The translations under genes were made by a program, and so were the position numbers. From Calliopsis andreniformis (Eukaryota; Arthropoda; Insecta; Hymenoptera; Andrenidae): a stretch of 64,000 nt of DNA. Positions 23,501 to 35,099 of this stretch are shown piece by piece. Numbering within the stretch: the first letter of the stretch is position 1; every line of letters begins with the position of its first letter. The stretch spans positions 1,302,001 to 1,366,000 of the forward strand of contig NW_027480449.1 in the NCBI RefSeq assembly GCF_051401765.1, given 5' to 3'. A model generated the notes under the pieces. That model worked only from the letters and a program-made list of their open reading frames with translations. It was not told the origin of the DNA and did no database searches.

Positions 23501-26500
23501 TGTCAGTGTCGGGAGCAGGTGTCAGGAGCAGTGTCAGGAGCAGGGTGAGTGTCAGGAGCAGTCTGAGTGTCAGGAGCAGTGTTAGGAGCAGAGCCAGGAG
23601 CAGTGGCTGTGTCAGGAGCAGTGTCAGTGTCAGGAGCAGTGTCAGTGTCAGTATCAGGAGCAGTGCCTGTCTCAGGAGCAGTGTCAGGGGCAGTGCCAGG
23701 AGCAGTGTCAGTGTCAGTGTCAGGAGCAGTGTCAGTGTCAGGAGCAGTGTCAGGAGCAGTGTCAGGAGCAGTGTCAGTGTCAGGATCAGTTTCAGGAGCA
23801 GTGCCAGTGTCAGGAGCAGAGTCAGGGGCATTCTCAGGTTTAGCAGCAGTGCCAGTGTCAGGAGCAGTGACAGGAGCTTGTCAGTGTCAGGAGCAGTGTC
23901 AGGAGCAGTGTCAGGTGCAGTGTCAGTGTCAGGAGCATTGCCAGGAGCGTTGTCAGGATCAGCAGCAGTGTCTGTGTCAAGAGCAGTGTCAGGAGCAGTG
24001 TCAGTGACAGGAGAAGTACCAGGAGCAGTGTCAGGTGCAGTCTCAGTGTAAGGAGCAGTTTGAGGAGCAGTGTCAGTGTCAGGAGCAGTTTCAGGTGCAG
24101 TGTCAGTGTCAGGAGCAGAGTCAGGGGCATTCTCAGGTTTAGCAGCAGTGCCAGTGTCAGGAGCAGTTTGAGGAGCAGTGTCAGTGTCAGGAGCAGTGTA
24201 AGGAGCAGTGTCAGGAGCAGTGTCAGGAGTAGTGTCAGTCTCAGGAGCAGTGTCAGGAGCATTGTCAGGATCAGCAGCAGTGTCTGTGTTAGAAGCAGGT
24301 TCAGCAGCAGAGTCAGGAGCATTGTCAGGATCAGCAGCAGTGTCTGTGTCAGGAGCAGTGACAGGTGCAGTGTCAGTGTCTGTAGCAGTACAAGGAGCAG
24401 TGTCAGTGTCAGTATCAGGAACAGTATCAGAGTCAGGAGCAGTGTCAGGAGCAGTGCCAGGAGCAGAGCCAGGAGCAGTGCCTGTGCCAGGAGCAGCGTC
24501 AGAGTAAGGAGCTGTGTCAGGAGCAGTGTCAGGAGCAGAGCCAGGAGCAGTGTCAGTGTCAGTAGCAGTGTAAGTGTCATTATCAGGAGCAGTGTCAGTG
24601 TCAGGAGCAGTGTGAGGAGCAGTGTCAGTGTCAGGAGCAGTGTCAGGAGCAGTGTCAGTGCGAGGAGCAGATTCAGGGGCATTCTCAGGAACAGCCGCAG
24701 TGCCAGTGTCAGCAGCAGTGTCAGTGTCAGGAGCAGTGTCAGGAGCATTCTCAGGATCAGCAACACCGTCAGTAACAGGAGCAGTGACAGGAGAAGTGTC
24801 AGTGACAGCAGCTATTTCAGGAGTAGTGTCAGGTGCAGTGTCAGTGTCAGTGACTGGAGCAGTGTTAGGAGCATTGTCAGGGTCAGCAGCCGTGTCAGTG
24901 TCAGGAGCATGGTCAGTAGCAGTGACGGTGTCAGTATCAGGAGCAGTGTCAGGAGCAGTATCAGAGTCAGGAGCAGTGTCACTGTCAGGAGCAGTGTCAG
25001 GAGCAGTGTCAGGTGCAGTGTCAGTGTCAGGAGCAGAGTCAGGGGCATTCTCAGGTTTAGCAGCATTGCCAGTGTCAGGAGCAGTTGAGGAGCAGTGTCA
25101 GTGTCAGGAGCAGTTTCAGGAGCAGTGTCAGTGTCAGGAGCAGAGTCAGGGGCATTCTCAGGTTTAGCAGCAGTGCCAGTGTCAGGAGCAGTGACAGGAG
25201 CATTGTTAGTGTCAGGAGCAGTGTCAGGAGCAGTGTCAGGTGCAGTGTCAGTGTCAGGAGCACTGCCAGGAGCATTGTCAGGATCAGCAGCAGTGTCTGT
25301 GTCAGGTGCAGCGTCAGGAGCAGCGTCAGTATCAGGAGCAGTTTGAGGAGCAGTCTGAGTGTCAGGAGCAGTGTTAGGAGCAGAGCCAGGAGCAGTGGCT
25401 GTGTCAGGAGCAGTGTCAGTGTCAGGAGCAGTGTCAGTGTCAGTATCAGGAGCAGTGCCTGTCTCAGGAGCAGTGTCAGGGGCAGTGCCAGGAGCAGTGT
25501 CGGTGTCAGTGTCAGGAGCAGTGTCAGTGTCAGGAGCAGTGTCAGTGGCAGGAGCAGTGTCAGGAGCAGTGTCAGGAGCAGTGTCAGTGTCAGGATCAGT
25601 TTCAGGAGCAGTGCCAGTGTCAGGAGCAGAGTCAAGGGCATTCTCAGGTTTGGCAGCAGTGCAGGTGTCAGGAGCAGTGACAGGAGCAGTGTCAGTGTCA
25701 GGAGCAGTGTCAGGAGCAGTGTCAGGTGCAGTGTCAGTGTCAGGAGCATTGCCAGGAGCGTTGTCAGGATCAGCAGCAGTGTCTGTGTCAGGAGCAGTGT
25801 CAGGAGCAGTGTCAGTGACAGGAGAAGTACCAGGAGCAGTTTCAGGTGCAGTCTCAGTGTAAGAAGCAGTTTGAGGAGCAGTGTCAGTGTCAGGAGCTGT
25901 TTCAGGAGCAGTGTCAGTGTCAGGAGCAGAGTCAGGGGCATTCTCAGGTTTAGCAGCAGTGCCAGTGTCAGGAGCAGTTTGAGGAGCAGTGTCAGTGTCA
26001 GGAGCAGTTTCAGGAGCAGTGTCAGTGTCAGGAGCAGAGTCAGGGGCATTCTCAGGTTTAGCAGCAGTGCCAGTGTCAGGAGCAGTGACAGGAGCAGTGT
26101 CAGTGTCAGGAGCAGTGTCAGGAGCAGTGTCAGGTGCAGTGTCAGTGTCAGGAGCATTGCCAGGAGCATTGTCAGGATCAGCAGCAGTGTCTGTGTCAGG
26201 AGCAGAGCCAGGAGCAGTTCCTATGTCAGGAGCAGTGTCAGTGTCAGGAGCAGTATCAGGGGCAGTGTCAGTAGCAGTATCAGCAGCAGTGTCTGCGTCA
26301 GGTGCAGCGTCAGGAGCAGCGTCAGTATCAGGAGCAGTTTGAGTAGCAGTGTCAGTGTCAGGAGCAGTGTCAGGAGCAGTGTCTGTATCAGGAGCAGTAT
26401 CTGGAGCATTGTCAGTAACAGCAGCAGTGTCGGTGTCAGGAGCAGAGTCAGGAGCAGCGTCAGTGTCAGGAGCAGTTTGAGTAACAGTGTCAGTGTCAGG

Positions 26501-26510
26501 AGCAGTGTCT
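23500..26510 (+). repeat. Array A, mixed modules without a clean higher-order period
   Basis: This stretch is assembled from modules seen elsewhere (GCAGGTGTCAGG, GGGGCATTCTCAGGTTTAGC, GTACCAGGAGCAG) in local tandem duplications of a few hundred bases. For example, the module ending in GGCATTCTCAGGTTTAGC recurs at about 23830, 24130, 25055, 25155, 25940 and 26045. No gene was recognised. Confidence 0.75.
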
Positions 26511-27680
26511 GGAGCAGTGTCAGGAGCTGTGTCAGTGTCAGCGATTGTGTTAGGAACAGTGTCAGGAGCAGTGTCAGTGTCAGGAGCAGTGCCAGTGTCT
26601 GTAGCAGTGTGAGGAGCAGTGTCAGTGTCAGTGTCAGGAGCATTGTCAGTGTGAGTATCAGGAGCTGTGTCAGTGTCAGGAGCAGTGTGAAGAGCAGTGT
26701 CAGTGTCAGGAGCAGTTTCAGGAGCACTGTCAGGATCTGCAGCAGTGTCTGTGTCAGGAGCTGAGTCAGGAGCAGTGTCAGGGATCGTGTCAGTGACAGT
26801 AGCTTAGTCAGGAGCAGTGTCAGTGCCAGCAGCAGTGTTAGGAGCAGTGTCAGGGGCAGTGTCAGTGTCAGGAGCAGTGCCAGGAGCAGTGTCAGTGACA
26901 GGACCTGTGTCAGGAGCAGTGTCAGTGTCAGGAGCAGTGTCAGGAGCAGGGTCAGGAGCAGTGTCAGTGGCAGTATCAGGAGCAGTCCCTGTGTCAGGAG
27001 CAGTGTCAGGTGCAGCGTCAGGAGCAGTGTCGGGTGCATCGTCAGTGACAGGAGCATTCTCAGGTGCAGTGTCATAGTCAGGAGCAGTGTGAGGAGCAGT
27101 GTCTGTGTCAGGAGCAGTGTCAGGACCTGTGTCAGTTTCAGGAGCAGTGCCAGGACAAGCGTCAGTGTCAGGACCAGTGTCAGGAGCAGTATCAGGCGCA
27201 GTGTCAGTGTCGGGAGCAGTGTCAGGAGCAGTGTCTGTGACAGGAGCCGTGTCAGGAGCATTGTCAGTATCAGCAGCAGTGTCTGTGTTAGGAGCATTGT
27301 CAGCAGCACTGTCAGTGCCAGGAGCAGTGTCAGGAGCAGTGTCAGTGTCAGGAGCAGTGTCAGGAGCAGTGTCAGTGTCAGGAGCAGTGTCAGGAGCAAT
27401 GTCAGGAGCTTTGTCTGTATCAGCAGCAGTATCTGTGTCAGGAGCAGAGCCAGGCGCAGTGTCAGTGACAGGAGCAGTGTCAGTGTCAGTATCAGAAGCA
27501 GTTCCAGTGTCAGGAGCAGGGCCAGGAGCAGTGCCTGTGCTAGGAGCAGTGTCAGAGTCAGGAGCTGTGTCAGGAGCAGTGTCAGGAGTAGAGCCAGGAG
27601 CTGTGTCAGTGTCAGTGTGAGTATCAGAAGCAGTGTCTGTGTCAGGAGCAGTATGCATAGTAGTGTCAGGGTCAGGAGCA
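26510..27680 (+). repeat. Array A block duplicated from 0.1-1.2 kb (right copy)
   Basis: Partner of the block at 100-1200, in the same order and orientation with a few substitutions and short hexamer-multiple indels. About 25 kb of other array sequence separates the copies. This indicates either a very large repeat period or transposition of a block within the array. Confidence 0.88.
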
Positions 27681-27969
27681 GTTTCAGGAGCACTGTCAGG
27701 ATCTGCAGCAGCGTCTGTGTCAGGAGCTGAGTCAGGAGCAGTGTCAGGGATAGTGTCAGTGACAGTAGCTTAGTCAGGAGCAGTGTCAGTGTCAGCAGCA
27801 GTGTTAGGAGCAGTGTCAGGGGCAGTGGTCAGTGTCAGGAGCAGTGCCAGGAGCAGTGTCAGTGTCAGGAGCAGTGTAAGTGTCAGTATCAGGAGCAGTG
27901 TCAGTGTCAGGAGCAGTGTGAGGAGCAGTGTCAGTGACAGGAGCAGTGTCAGGAGCTGTGTCAGTGTCT

Positions 27970-27991
27970 GGAGCAGTCCTGAAACTGCTCC
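27970..27991. other. Array A inversion breakpoint with short inverted repeat
   Basis: The turn is GGAGCAGT (27970-27977), a 6-base spacer CCTGAA, then ACTGCTCC (27984-27991), an 8-bp perfect inverted repeat. Sequence left of it is forward array and right of it is inverted array, but the flanks are not mirror images over longer distance. This fits an inversion or head-to-head join rather than simple hairpin extension of the adjacent sequence. Confidence 0.85.
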
Positions 27992-30554
27992 TGTCGCTGA
28001 CACTGCTCCTGATACTGACACCGACACTGCTCCTCACACTGCTACAGACACTGACACTGCTCCTGACACTGCTCCTGACACTGCTCCTGACACTGACCCT
28101 GCTCCTGACACTACTCCTGACACTGTTGCAGACACTGACACAGCTCCTGGCACTGCTCCTGTCACTGACACTGCTCCTCACACTGCTCCTGACACTGCTC
28201 CTGACACTGACCCTGCTCCTGACACTACTCCTGACACTGGTCCAGGCACTGACAGAGCGCCTGACACTGCTCCTGATACAGACACTGCGCTGATCATGAC
28301 AATGCTCCCCTGACATTGCACCTGACGCTGACATCGCTCCTGACACTGACACTGCTCCAGACACTGCTCCTGACACTGCTCCTGACACTGACACTGCTCC
28401 TGTCACTGCTTCTGACACTGCCACTGGTCCTGAACCTGCTCCTGACACTGACACTGCTCCTGATACTGACACTGACACTGCTCCTCACACTGCTACAGAC
28501 ACTGACACTGCTCCTGACACTGCTCCTGACACTGCTCCTGACACTGACCCTGCTCCTGACACTACTCCTCACACTGTTCCAGACACTGACACAGCTCCTG
28601 ACACTGCTCCTGTCACTGACAGTGCTCCTCACACTGCTCCTGACACTGACACTGCTCCTGACAATGCTCCTGACACTGACCCTGCTCCTGACACTACTCC
28701 TGACACTGGTCCAGACACTGACACAGCTCCTGGCACTGCTCCTGTCACTGACACTGCTCCTCACACTGCTCCTGACACAGACACTGCTCCTGATACTGAC
28801 ACTGACACTGCTCCTGACACTGACACTGCTCCTGGCACTGCTCCTGACACTGACACTGCCCCTGTCACTGCTCCTAACACTGCTGCTGACACTGACACTG
28901 ATCCTGACTAAGCTACTGTCACTGACACGATCCCTGACACTGCTCCTGACTTAGCTCCTGACACAGACACTGCTGCAGATCCTTATAGTGCTCCTGAAAC
29001 TGCTCCTGACACTGACACTGCTCTTCACACTGCTCCTGACACAGACACTGCCTCTGACACAGACACTGTTCCTCAAACTGCTGCTGACACTGACGCTGCT
29101 CCTGACTCTGCGCCTGACACCGACACTGCTGCTGATACTGACAATGCTCCTGATACTGCTCCTGATACAGACACTGCTCCTGACACTGCTCCTGACACTG
29201 ACACTGCTCCTGTCACTGACACTGGTCCTGACACTGCTTCTGACACTGGCACTGGTCCTGAATCTGCTCCTGACACTGACACTGCTCCTGACACTGACAC
29301 TGACACTGCTCCTCACACTGCTACAGACACTGGCACTGCTCCTGACACTGGCACTGCTCCTGACACTGTTCCTAACACTCTCGCAGACACTGTCACAGCT
29401 CCTGACACTGCTAACGACACTGGCACTGCTCCTGACGCTGACACTGCTCCTGACACTGTCCCTAACACTGCCGCTGACACTGACACAGCTCCTAACACTG
29501 CTGCTGTCACTGACAAGGCTCCTGACTAAGCTACTGTCACTGACACGAACCCTGACACTGCTCCTGACTCAGCTCCTGACACAGACACTGCTGCAGATCC
29601 TGACAGTGCTCCTGAAACTGCACCTGACACTGACACTGCTCCTCACACTGCTTCTGACACAGACACTGCTCTTCACACTGCTCCTGACACAGGCACTGCT
29701 TCTGATACTGACACTGACACTGACACTGCTCCTGGCTCTGCTCCTGACACTGCTCCTCACACAGCGCCTGACTCTGACACTGCTCCTAACACAGGCACTG
29801 CTCCTGGCCCTGCTCCTGACACAGCTCCTAACACTGCTCCTGACACTGATATTATTCCTGATACTGACACTGACACTGCTCCTTACACTGCTACAGACAC
29901 TGACACTGCTCCTAACACTGACACTGCTCCTAACACTGACACTGCTTCTGATACTGACACTGACACTGCTCCTGTCACTGACACTGCGCCTGGCTCTGCT
30001 TCTGACACAGATACTGCTGCTGATACTGACAAAGCTCCTGACATTGCTGCTGACACTGCTCCTGACACTGACACTGCTTCTGACACTGTTCCTGACACTG
30101 GCACTGCTTGTGTTCCTGAGAATGCCACTGACTCTGCTCCTGGCACTGACATTGTTCCTAACACTGCCGCTGACACTGACACAGCTCCTGACACTGCTGC
30201 AGACACTGCTCCTGACACTGACACTGTTCCTCAAACTGCTCCTGACACCGACGCTGCTCCTGACTCTGCTCCTGACACCGATAATGCTGCTGATACTGAC
30301 AATGCTCCTGGTACTGCTCCTGATACAGACAGTGCTCCTGACACTGCTCCTGACACTGACACTGCTCCTGTCACTGACACTGGTCCTGACACTGCTACTG
30401 ACTCTGGCACTGGTCCTGAAACTGCTCCTGACACTGACACTGCTCCTGATACTGACACTGACACTGCTCCTCACACTGCTACAGACACTGACACTGCTCC
30501 TGACACTGCTCCTGACACTGCTCCTGACACTGACCCTGCTCCTGACACTACTCC
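27978..30554 (-). repeat. Array A, inverted terminal portion
   Basis: From 27978 the units read CACTGCTCCTGA on the + strand, the reverse complement of the upstream array. The polarity change is abrupt and is maintained for about 2.58 kb to the junction with array B. The variant order on the minus strand (for example the minus-strand frames at 28951-29316 and 29569-30474) resembles forward blocks around 8.4-9.3 kb and 11-12.5 kb, including the module ending in the residues ICSSVCVRS. It therefore looks like an inverted block of this array, not an independent satellite. Confidence 0.93.
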
Positions 30555-30565
30555 AGGAATGAGGA
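30545..30565. other. Array A / array B junction
   Basis: The last array A word is ACTACTCC, ending at 30554. The next bases, AGGAATGAGGACTGAG, already belong to the TTGAGGA family. No unique sequence, transposon end or telomeric repeat separates the arrays. The exact base is ambiguous by one or two positions. Confidence 0.9.
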
Positions 30566-31384
30566 CTGAGTACTGAGGATTGAAGATTGAGTATTGAGGA
30601 TTGAAGCCTGGCGATTGAGGATTGAGGATTGAGGATTGAGGATTGAGGATGGAGGATTGAAGATTGAGTATTGAGGATTGAAGATTGAGGATTGGGTGTT
30701 GAGGGTTGAAGAATGAGGATTTAACATTGAGGATCGAGGATTGAGTGCTGAGGATTGAGGATTGAGGATTGAAGATTGAGGATTGTGGACTGAGGATTGA
30801 AGACTGAGGATTGGGTATTGAGAATTGAACATTGCGGATTGAGGGTTGAGGATTGAGGATTGAGGATTAACGATTGAGGATTGAGGAATGAGGATGAGGG
30901 CTGAGGGTTTGGGATTGAGGTTTGAGGTCTGAGGTCTGAGGATTGAGGATTGAGAATTGAGGATTGAGGATTGGAAATTGAAGACTGAGGATTGGGTGTT
31001 GAGGATTGAAGCCTGACGATTGAGGATTGAGGATTGAGGATTGAGGATTGAGGATGGAGGATTGAAGATTGAGTATTGAGGATTGAGGATTGAGGATCGA
31101 TGATTGAGGGTTGTGGATTGAAGACGAGGACTGAGGGTTGAGTATTGATGTTTGAGGTCTGAGGATTGAGGACTGAGGATTGAGAATTGAGGATTGAGGA
31201 TTGAGGATTGAGGATTGAGGATTGAGGATTGAGGATTGAAGCCTGACGATTGAGGATTGGGGATTGAGTATTGAGGATTGAGGATTGAGGATGGAGGATT
31301 GAAGATTGAGTATTGACGATTGAAGATTGAGGATTGAGGATTGAGTATTGAGGATTGAGGGTTGAGTGTTGAGGTTTGAGTATT

Positions 31385-31440
31385 GAATCCTGAGAACTCA
31401 GTATATTCTGTTGAGTATTGAGAATTGAGGATTGATGGTT
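31385..31440 (+). repeat. Array B near-palindromic GAATTC block (first of six copies)
   Basis: The block reads TATTGAATCCTGAGAATTC, then AGGATATTC, around the imperfect palindrome CCTGAGAATTCAGG. This first copy has lost the EcoRI-like core (GAACTC). Other copies lie near 39728, 45289, 54535, 60668 and 63205. The conserved words stand out against the heptamer background. Confidence 0.75.
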
Positions 31441-32669
31441 GAGTATTGAGGATTGAGGATTGAGGATTGAGGATTGAGAATAGAGGATTGAGGATTGAGG
31501 ATTGAGAATAGAGGATTGAGGATTGAGGATTGAAGATTGAGGATTGGGTATTGAGGATTGAAGAATGAGGGTTGAGGATTGAGTATTGAGAATTGAGGAT
31601 TGAGGATTGAAGATTCAGTATTGAGGATCGAAGATTGAGAGCTGAGGATTGAGGATTGAACATTGAGGAATGAGTGCTGAGGGTTGAGTGGTGAAAATTG
31701 ATGTTTGTGGATACACGTTGGAAGATTGCAGATTGATTATTGACTATTGAAAGCTGTGAATTGAGGATATTCTATTGAGGATTGAGGAATGACAACTTAT
31801 TGTTGAGGACTGATGGCTGAAGATTGAGGATTCAGGATTGAGGATTCAGAATTGAGGTTTGAGGATTGAGGATTGAGGATGTGGGCTGACGGTTGAGGAT
31901 TGTGGTTTGAGGGCTGAGGTCTGAGGATTGAGGATTGAGAATTGAGGGTTGAGGATTGAGGATTGAAGATTGAGGACTGGGTATTGAGGATTGAAGAATG
32001 AGGATTGAGGGTTGAGGATTGAGGATTGAGGATTGAGGATTGAGGATTGAAGATTGAGGATTGGGTATTGCGGTTTGAACATTGAGGATTGAGTATTGAG
32101 GATTGAGGATTGAGGATCGAGGGTTGAGTATTGAGGATTGAGGATTGAAGATTGAGTATTGAGTATTGAAAACTGTGAAATGAGGATATTCTATTTAGGA
32201 TTGAGGATTGACAACTGATTGTTGAGGACTGAGGGCTGAAGATTGAGGATTCAGGATTGAGGATTCAGAATTGAGGTTTGAGGACTGAGGATTGAGGATT
32301 AAAGATTGAGTATTGAGGATTGAAGATTGAGGATTGAGGATTGAGGATTGAGGATTGAGGATGAGGGCTGAGGGTTGAGGATTGAGGTTTGAGGACTGAT
32401 GACTGAGGATTGAGGTTTGAGAATTGAGGATTGAAGATTGAGGATTGGGTATTGCGGATTGTAACTTGTGGGTTGAGGATTGAGGATTGAGGATTGAGGA
32501 TCGAGGATTGAGGATTGAGGATTGAGGATTGAAGATTGAGGATTGAGAATTGAGGATTGAGGACTGAGGATTGAAGATTGAGGATTGGGGATTGCGGATT
32601 GACGATTGAGGATTGAGTATTGAGGATTGAGAATTGAGGATTGACGATTGAACATTGAGTATTGAGGAT

Positions 32670-33500
32670 TGAAGATTCAGTATTGATGACTGAGGATTGA
32701 GGATTGAGGATTGAGGATTGAGTATTGAGGATTGAGGATTAAATATTGAGTATTGAGGATTGAGGATTGAGGATTGAGAGTTGAGGATTGAGGATTGAGG
32801 ATTGAAGATTGAGGATTGGGCATTGAGGATTGAAGAATGAGGATTGAGGATTGAGGATTGAGGATTGAGGATTGCAGATTGAGTATTGAGGATTGAAGAT
32901 TGAGCATTGAGGATTGAGGATTGAGGATTGAGGATTGAGGATTGAGGATTGAAGATTGTGGATTGTGGATTGAGGATTGGCGATTGAGGATTGAGTATTG
33001 GGGATTGAGAATTGAGGATTGACGATTGAAGATTGAGTATTGAGGATTGAAAATTGAGGATTGAGGACTGAGGATTGAGGATTGAGGATTGAGGATTAAG
33101 GATTGAGGATTGAGGATTAAATATTGAGTATTGAGAATTGAGGATTGAGGATTGAGAGTTGAGGATTGAGGATTGAGGATTGAAGATTGAGGATTGGGTA
33201 TTGAGGATTGAAGAATGAGGATTGAGGACTGAGGATTGAGGATTGAAGATTGAGTAATGAGGATTGAACATTGACGATTGAGGATTGTGGATTGAGGATT
33301 GAGGATTGAACATTGAGGACTGAGTGTTGAGGGTTGAGTGATGATAATAGATGTTTGTGGATAGAGGTTTGAAGATTGCAGATTGAGTATTGCAAATTGA
33401 AAACTGTGAATTGAGGATATTCTATTGAGGATTGAGAATCGACAACAGATTGTTGAGGACTGAGGGCTGAAGATTGAAGATTCAGGATTGAGGATTCAGA
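32670..33500 (+). repeat. Array B 7963-bp-offset duplicated block, left copy
   Basis: Block boundaries and variants at 32907, 33117, 33313 and 33395 correspond to 40870, 41080, 41276 and 41358, a constant offset of 7963 bp. Upstream homology continues to about 32150 at a larger offset, implying a deletion of roughly 155 bp in the right copy near 40.64 kb. Confidence 0.82.
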
Positions 33501-33659
33501 ATTGATGTTTGAGGACTGAAGATTGAGGATTGAAGATAGAGTATTGAGGATTGAAGATTGAGGATTGAGGATTGAGGATTGAGGATGAGGGCTGAGGGTT
33601 GAGGATTGAGGTTTGAGGACTGAGGACTGAGGATTGAGGATTGAGAATTGAGGATTGAG

Positions 33660-34261
33660 GATTGAGGGTTGAGGATTGAGTATTGTAGATTGAGGATTGG
33701 GGGCGGAGTGTTGAGCGTTGAGTGATGAGAATTGATGTTTGTGGATAGGGATTTGAAGATTGCAGATTGAGTATTGAGTATTGAAAACTGTGTGTTGATG
33801 ATATTCTATTGAGGATTGAGGATTGACAACTGATTGTTGAGGACTGAGGTCTGAAGATTGAGGATTCAGGATTGATTATTGAGGATTGGGGACTGAGTGT
33901 TTAGGGTTGAGTGATGAGAATTGATGTTTGTGGATAGAGATTTAAAGATTGCAGATTGAGTATTGAGTATTGAAAACTGTGAATTGATGATATTCTATTG
34001 AGGATTGAGAATTGACATCTGATTGTTGAGGACTGAGGTCTGGAGATTGAGGATTCAGTATTGTGGATTCAGGATTGAGGTTTGAGGACTGAGGATTGAG
34101 GATTGAGGCTTGAGGATTGAGGATTGAGGATTGAGGATTGAAGATTGAGGATTGGGTATTGCGGATTGAAACCTGAGGATTGAGGATTGAGGATTGAGGA
34201 TTGAGGATTGAGGATCGAGGATTGAGGATTGAGGATTGAGGATTGAAGATTGAGGATTGAG
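33660..34261 (+). repeat. Array B 602-bp tandem duplication, unit 1
   Basis: GGGGGCGGAG at 33699 recurs at 34301, an offset of 602 bp (86 heptamers). The intervening order of variants, including a C-block pair, is the same in both units. Confidence 0.87.
33700..34050 (+). repeat. C-block pair at 189-bp spacing (copy 1 of 6)
   Basis: Two C-block cores lie at 33736 and 33925, 189 bp apart (27 heptamers). The first member carries AACTGTGTGTTGATG and the second carries GAGTGTTTAGGG and AACTGTGAATTGATG. The same dimer with exactly 189 bp recurs at 34338/34527, 36715/36904, 49208/49397, 51057/51246 and 56072/56261. Confidence 0.82.
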
Positions 34262-34863
34262 GATTGAGGGTTGAGGATTGAGTATTGTAGATTGAGGATT
34301 GGGGGCGGAGTGTTGAGCGTTGAGTGATGAGAATTGATGTTTGTGGATAGGGATTTGAAGATTGCAGATTGAGTATTGAGTATTGAAAACTGTGTGTTGA
34401 TGATATTCTATTGAGGATTGAGGATTGACAACTGATTGTTGAGGACTGAGGTCTGAAGATTGAGGATTCAGGATTGATTATTGAGGATTGGGGACTGAGT
34501 GTTTAGGGTTGAGTGATGAGAACTGATGTTTGTGGATAGAGATTTCAAGATTGCAGATTGAGTATTGAGTATTGAAAACTGTGAATTGATGATATTCTAT
34601 TGAGGATTGAGAATTGACATCTGATTGTTGAGGACTGAGGTCTGGAGATTGAGGATTCAGTATTGTGGATTCAGGATTGAGGTTTGAGAACTGAGGATTG
34701 AGGATTGAGTCTTGAGGATTGAGGATTGAGGATTGAGGATTGAAGATTGAGGATTGGGTATTGCGGATTGAAACCTGAGGATTGAGGATTGAGGATTGAG
34801 GATTGAGGATTGAGGATCGAGGATTGAGGATTGAGGATTGAGGATTGAAGATTGAGGATTGAG
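34262..34863 (+). repeat. Array B 602-bp tandem duplication, unit 2
   Basis: Second unit of the 602-bp repeat, with a few substitutions (AACTGATG near 34521 where unit 1 has AATTGATG). Beyond about 34863 the sequence departs from unit 1. Confidence 0.86.
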
Positions 34864-35099
34864 GAATGAGGATTGAGGATAGAGGATTGAGGATTGAAGG
34901 TTGAGGATTGGGGATTGAGGAATGGTGATTGAGGATTGAGTATTGGGGATTGAGAATTGAGGATTGACGATTGAAGATTGAGTATTGAGGATTGAAGATT
35001 GTGGATTAATGACTGACGATTGAGGATTGAGGATTGAGGATTGAGGATTGAGGATTGAGGATTAAATATTGAGTATTGAGGATTGAAGATTGAGGATTG

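Larger units (their letters stand above)
1..27977 (+). repeat. Array A, forward-oriented portion
   Basis: Units read CAGGAG/CAGTGT on the + strand without a polarity change over about 28 kb. Internal blocks are reused in the same orientation. No unique, non-hexameric sequence of more than a few bases was seen in this portion. Confidence 0.95.
1..30554. repeat. Array A: hexamer-based (CAGTGT/CAGGAG) mega-minisatellite
   Basis: The whole stretch is made of 6-bp words, chiefly CAGTGT and CAGGAG, most often combined as the 12-mer CAGGAGCAGTGT with extra CAGTGT units. Variant words recur (CAGTGC, CAGTAT, CATTGT, GCATTCTCAGG, CAGCAGCAGTGT) and mark kilobase-scale blocks that are repeated within the array. 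Because the period is a multiple of three, open frames run for hundreds of codons on both strands as monotonous peptides: SVSGAV, RSSV and QCQE on +, DTAP, TLLL on -. These frames switch peptide type wherever a unit is 7 bp long, and opposite strands are open together, so I do not call genes. The left edge lies outside the window and the right edge meets array B. A low-complexity coding exon (mucin-like) is an alternative I consider very unlikely. Confidence 0.97.

Noticed and set aside
1..30554. Array A as a mucin-like or other low-complexity secreted protein gene
   Set aside because: No splice-bounded unique exon, signal peptide or terminal domain was found. Frequent in-array stops, 7-base units and an inversion without loss of periodicity argue against selection on any frame.
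31700..31730. Possible CENP-B box around CACGTTGGAAGATTGC
   Set aside because: It shares CGTTGGAA with the box, but the essential TTCG and CGGG positions do not match. Other C-block copies read AGAGGTTTGAAG instead, so it is a single variant.
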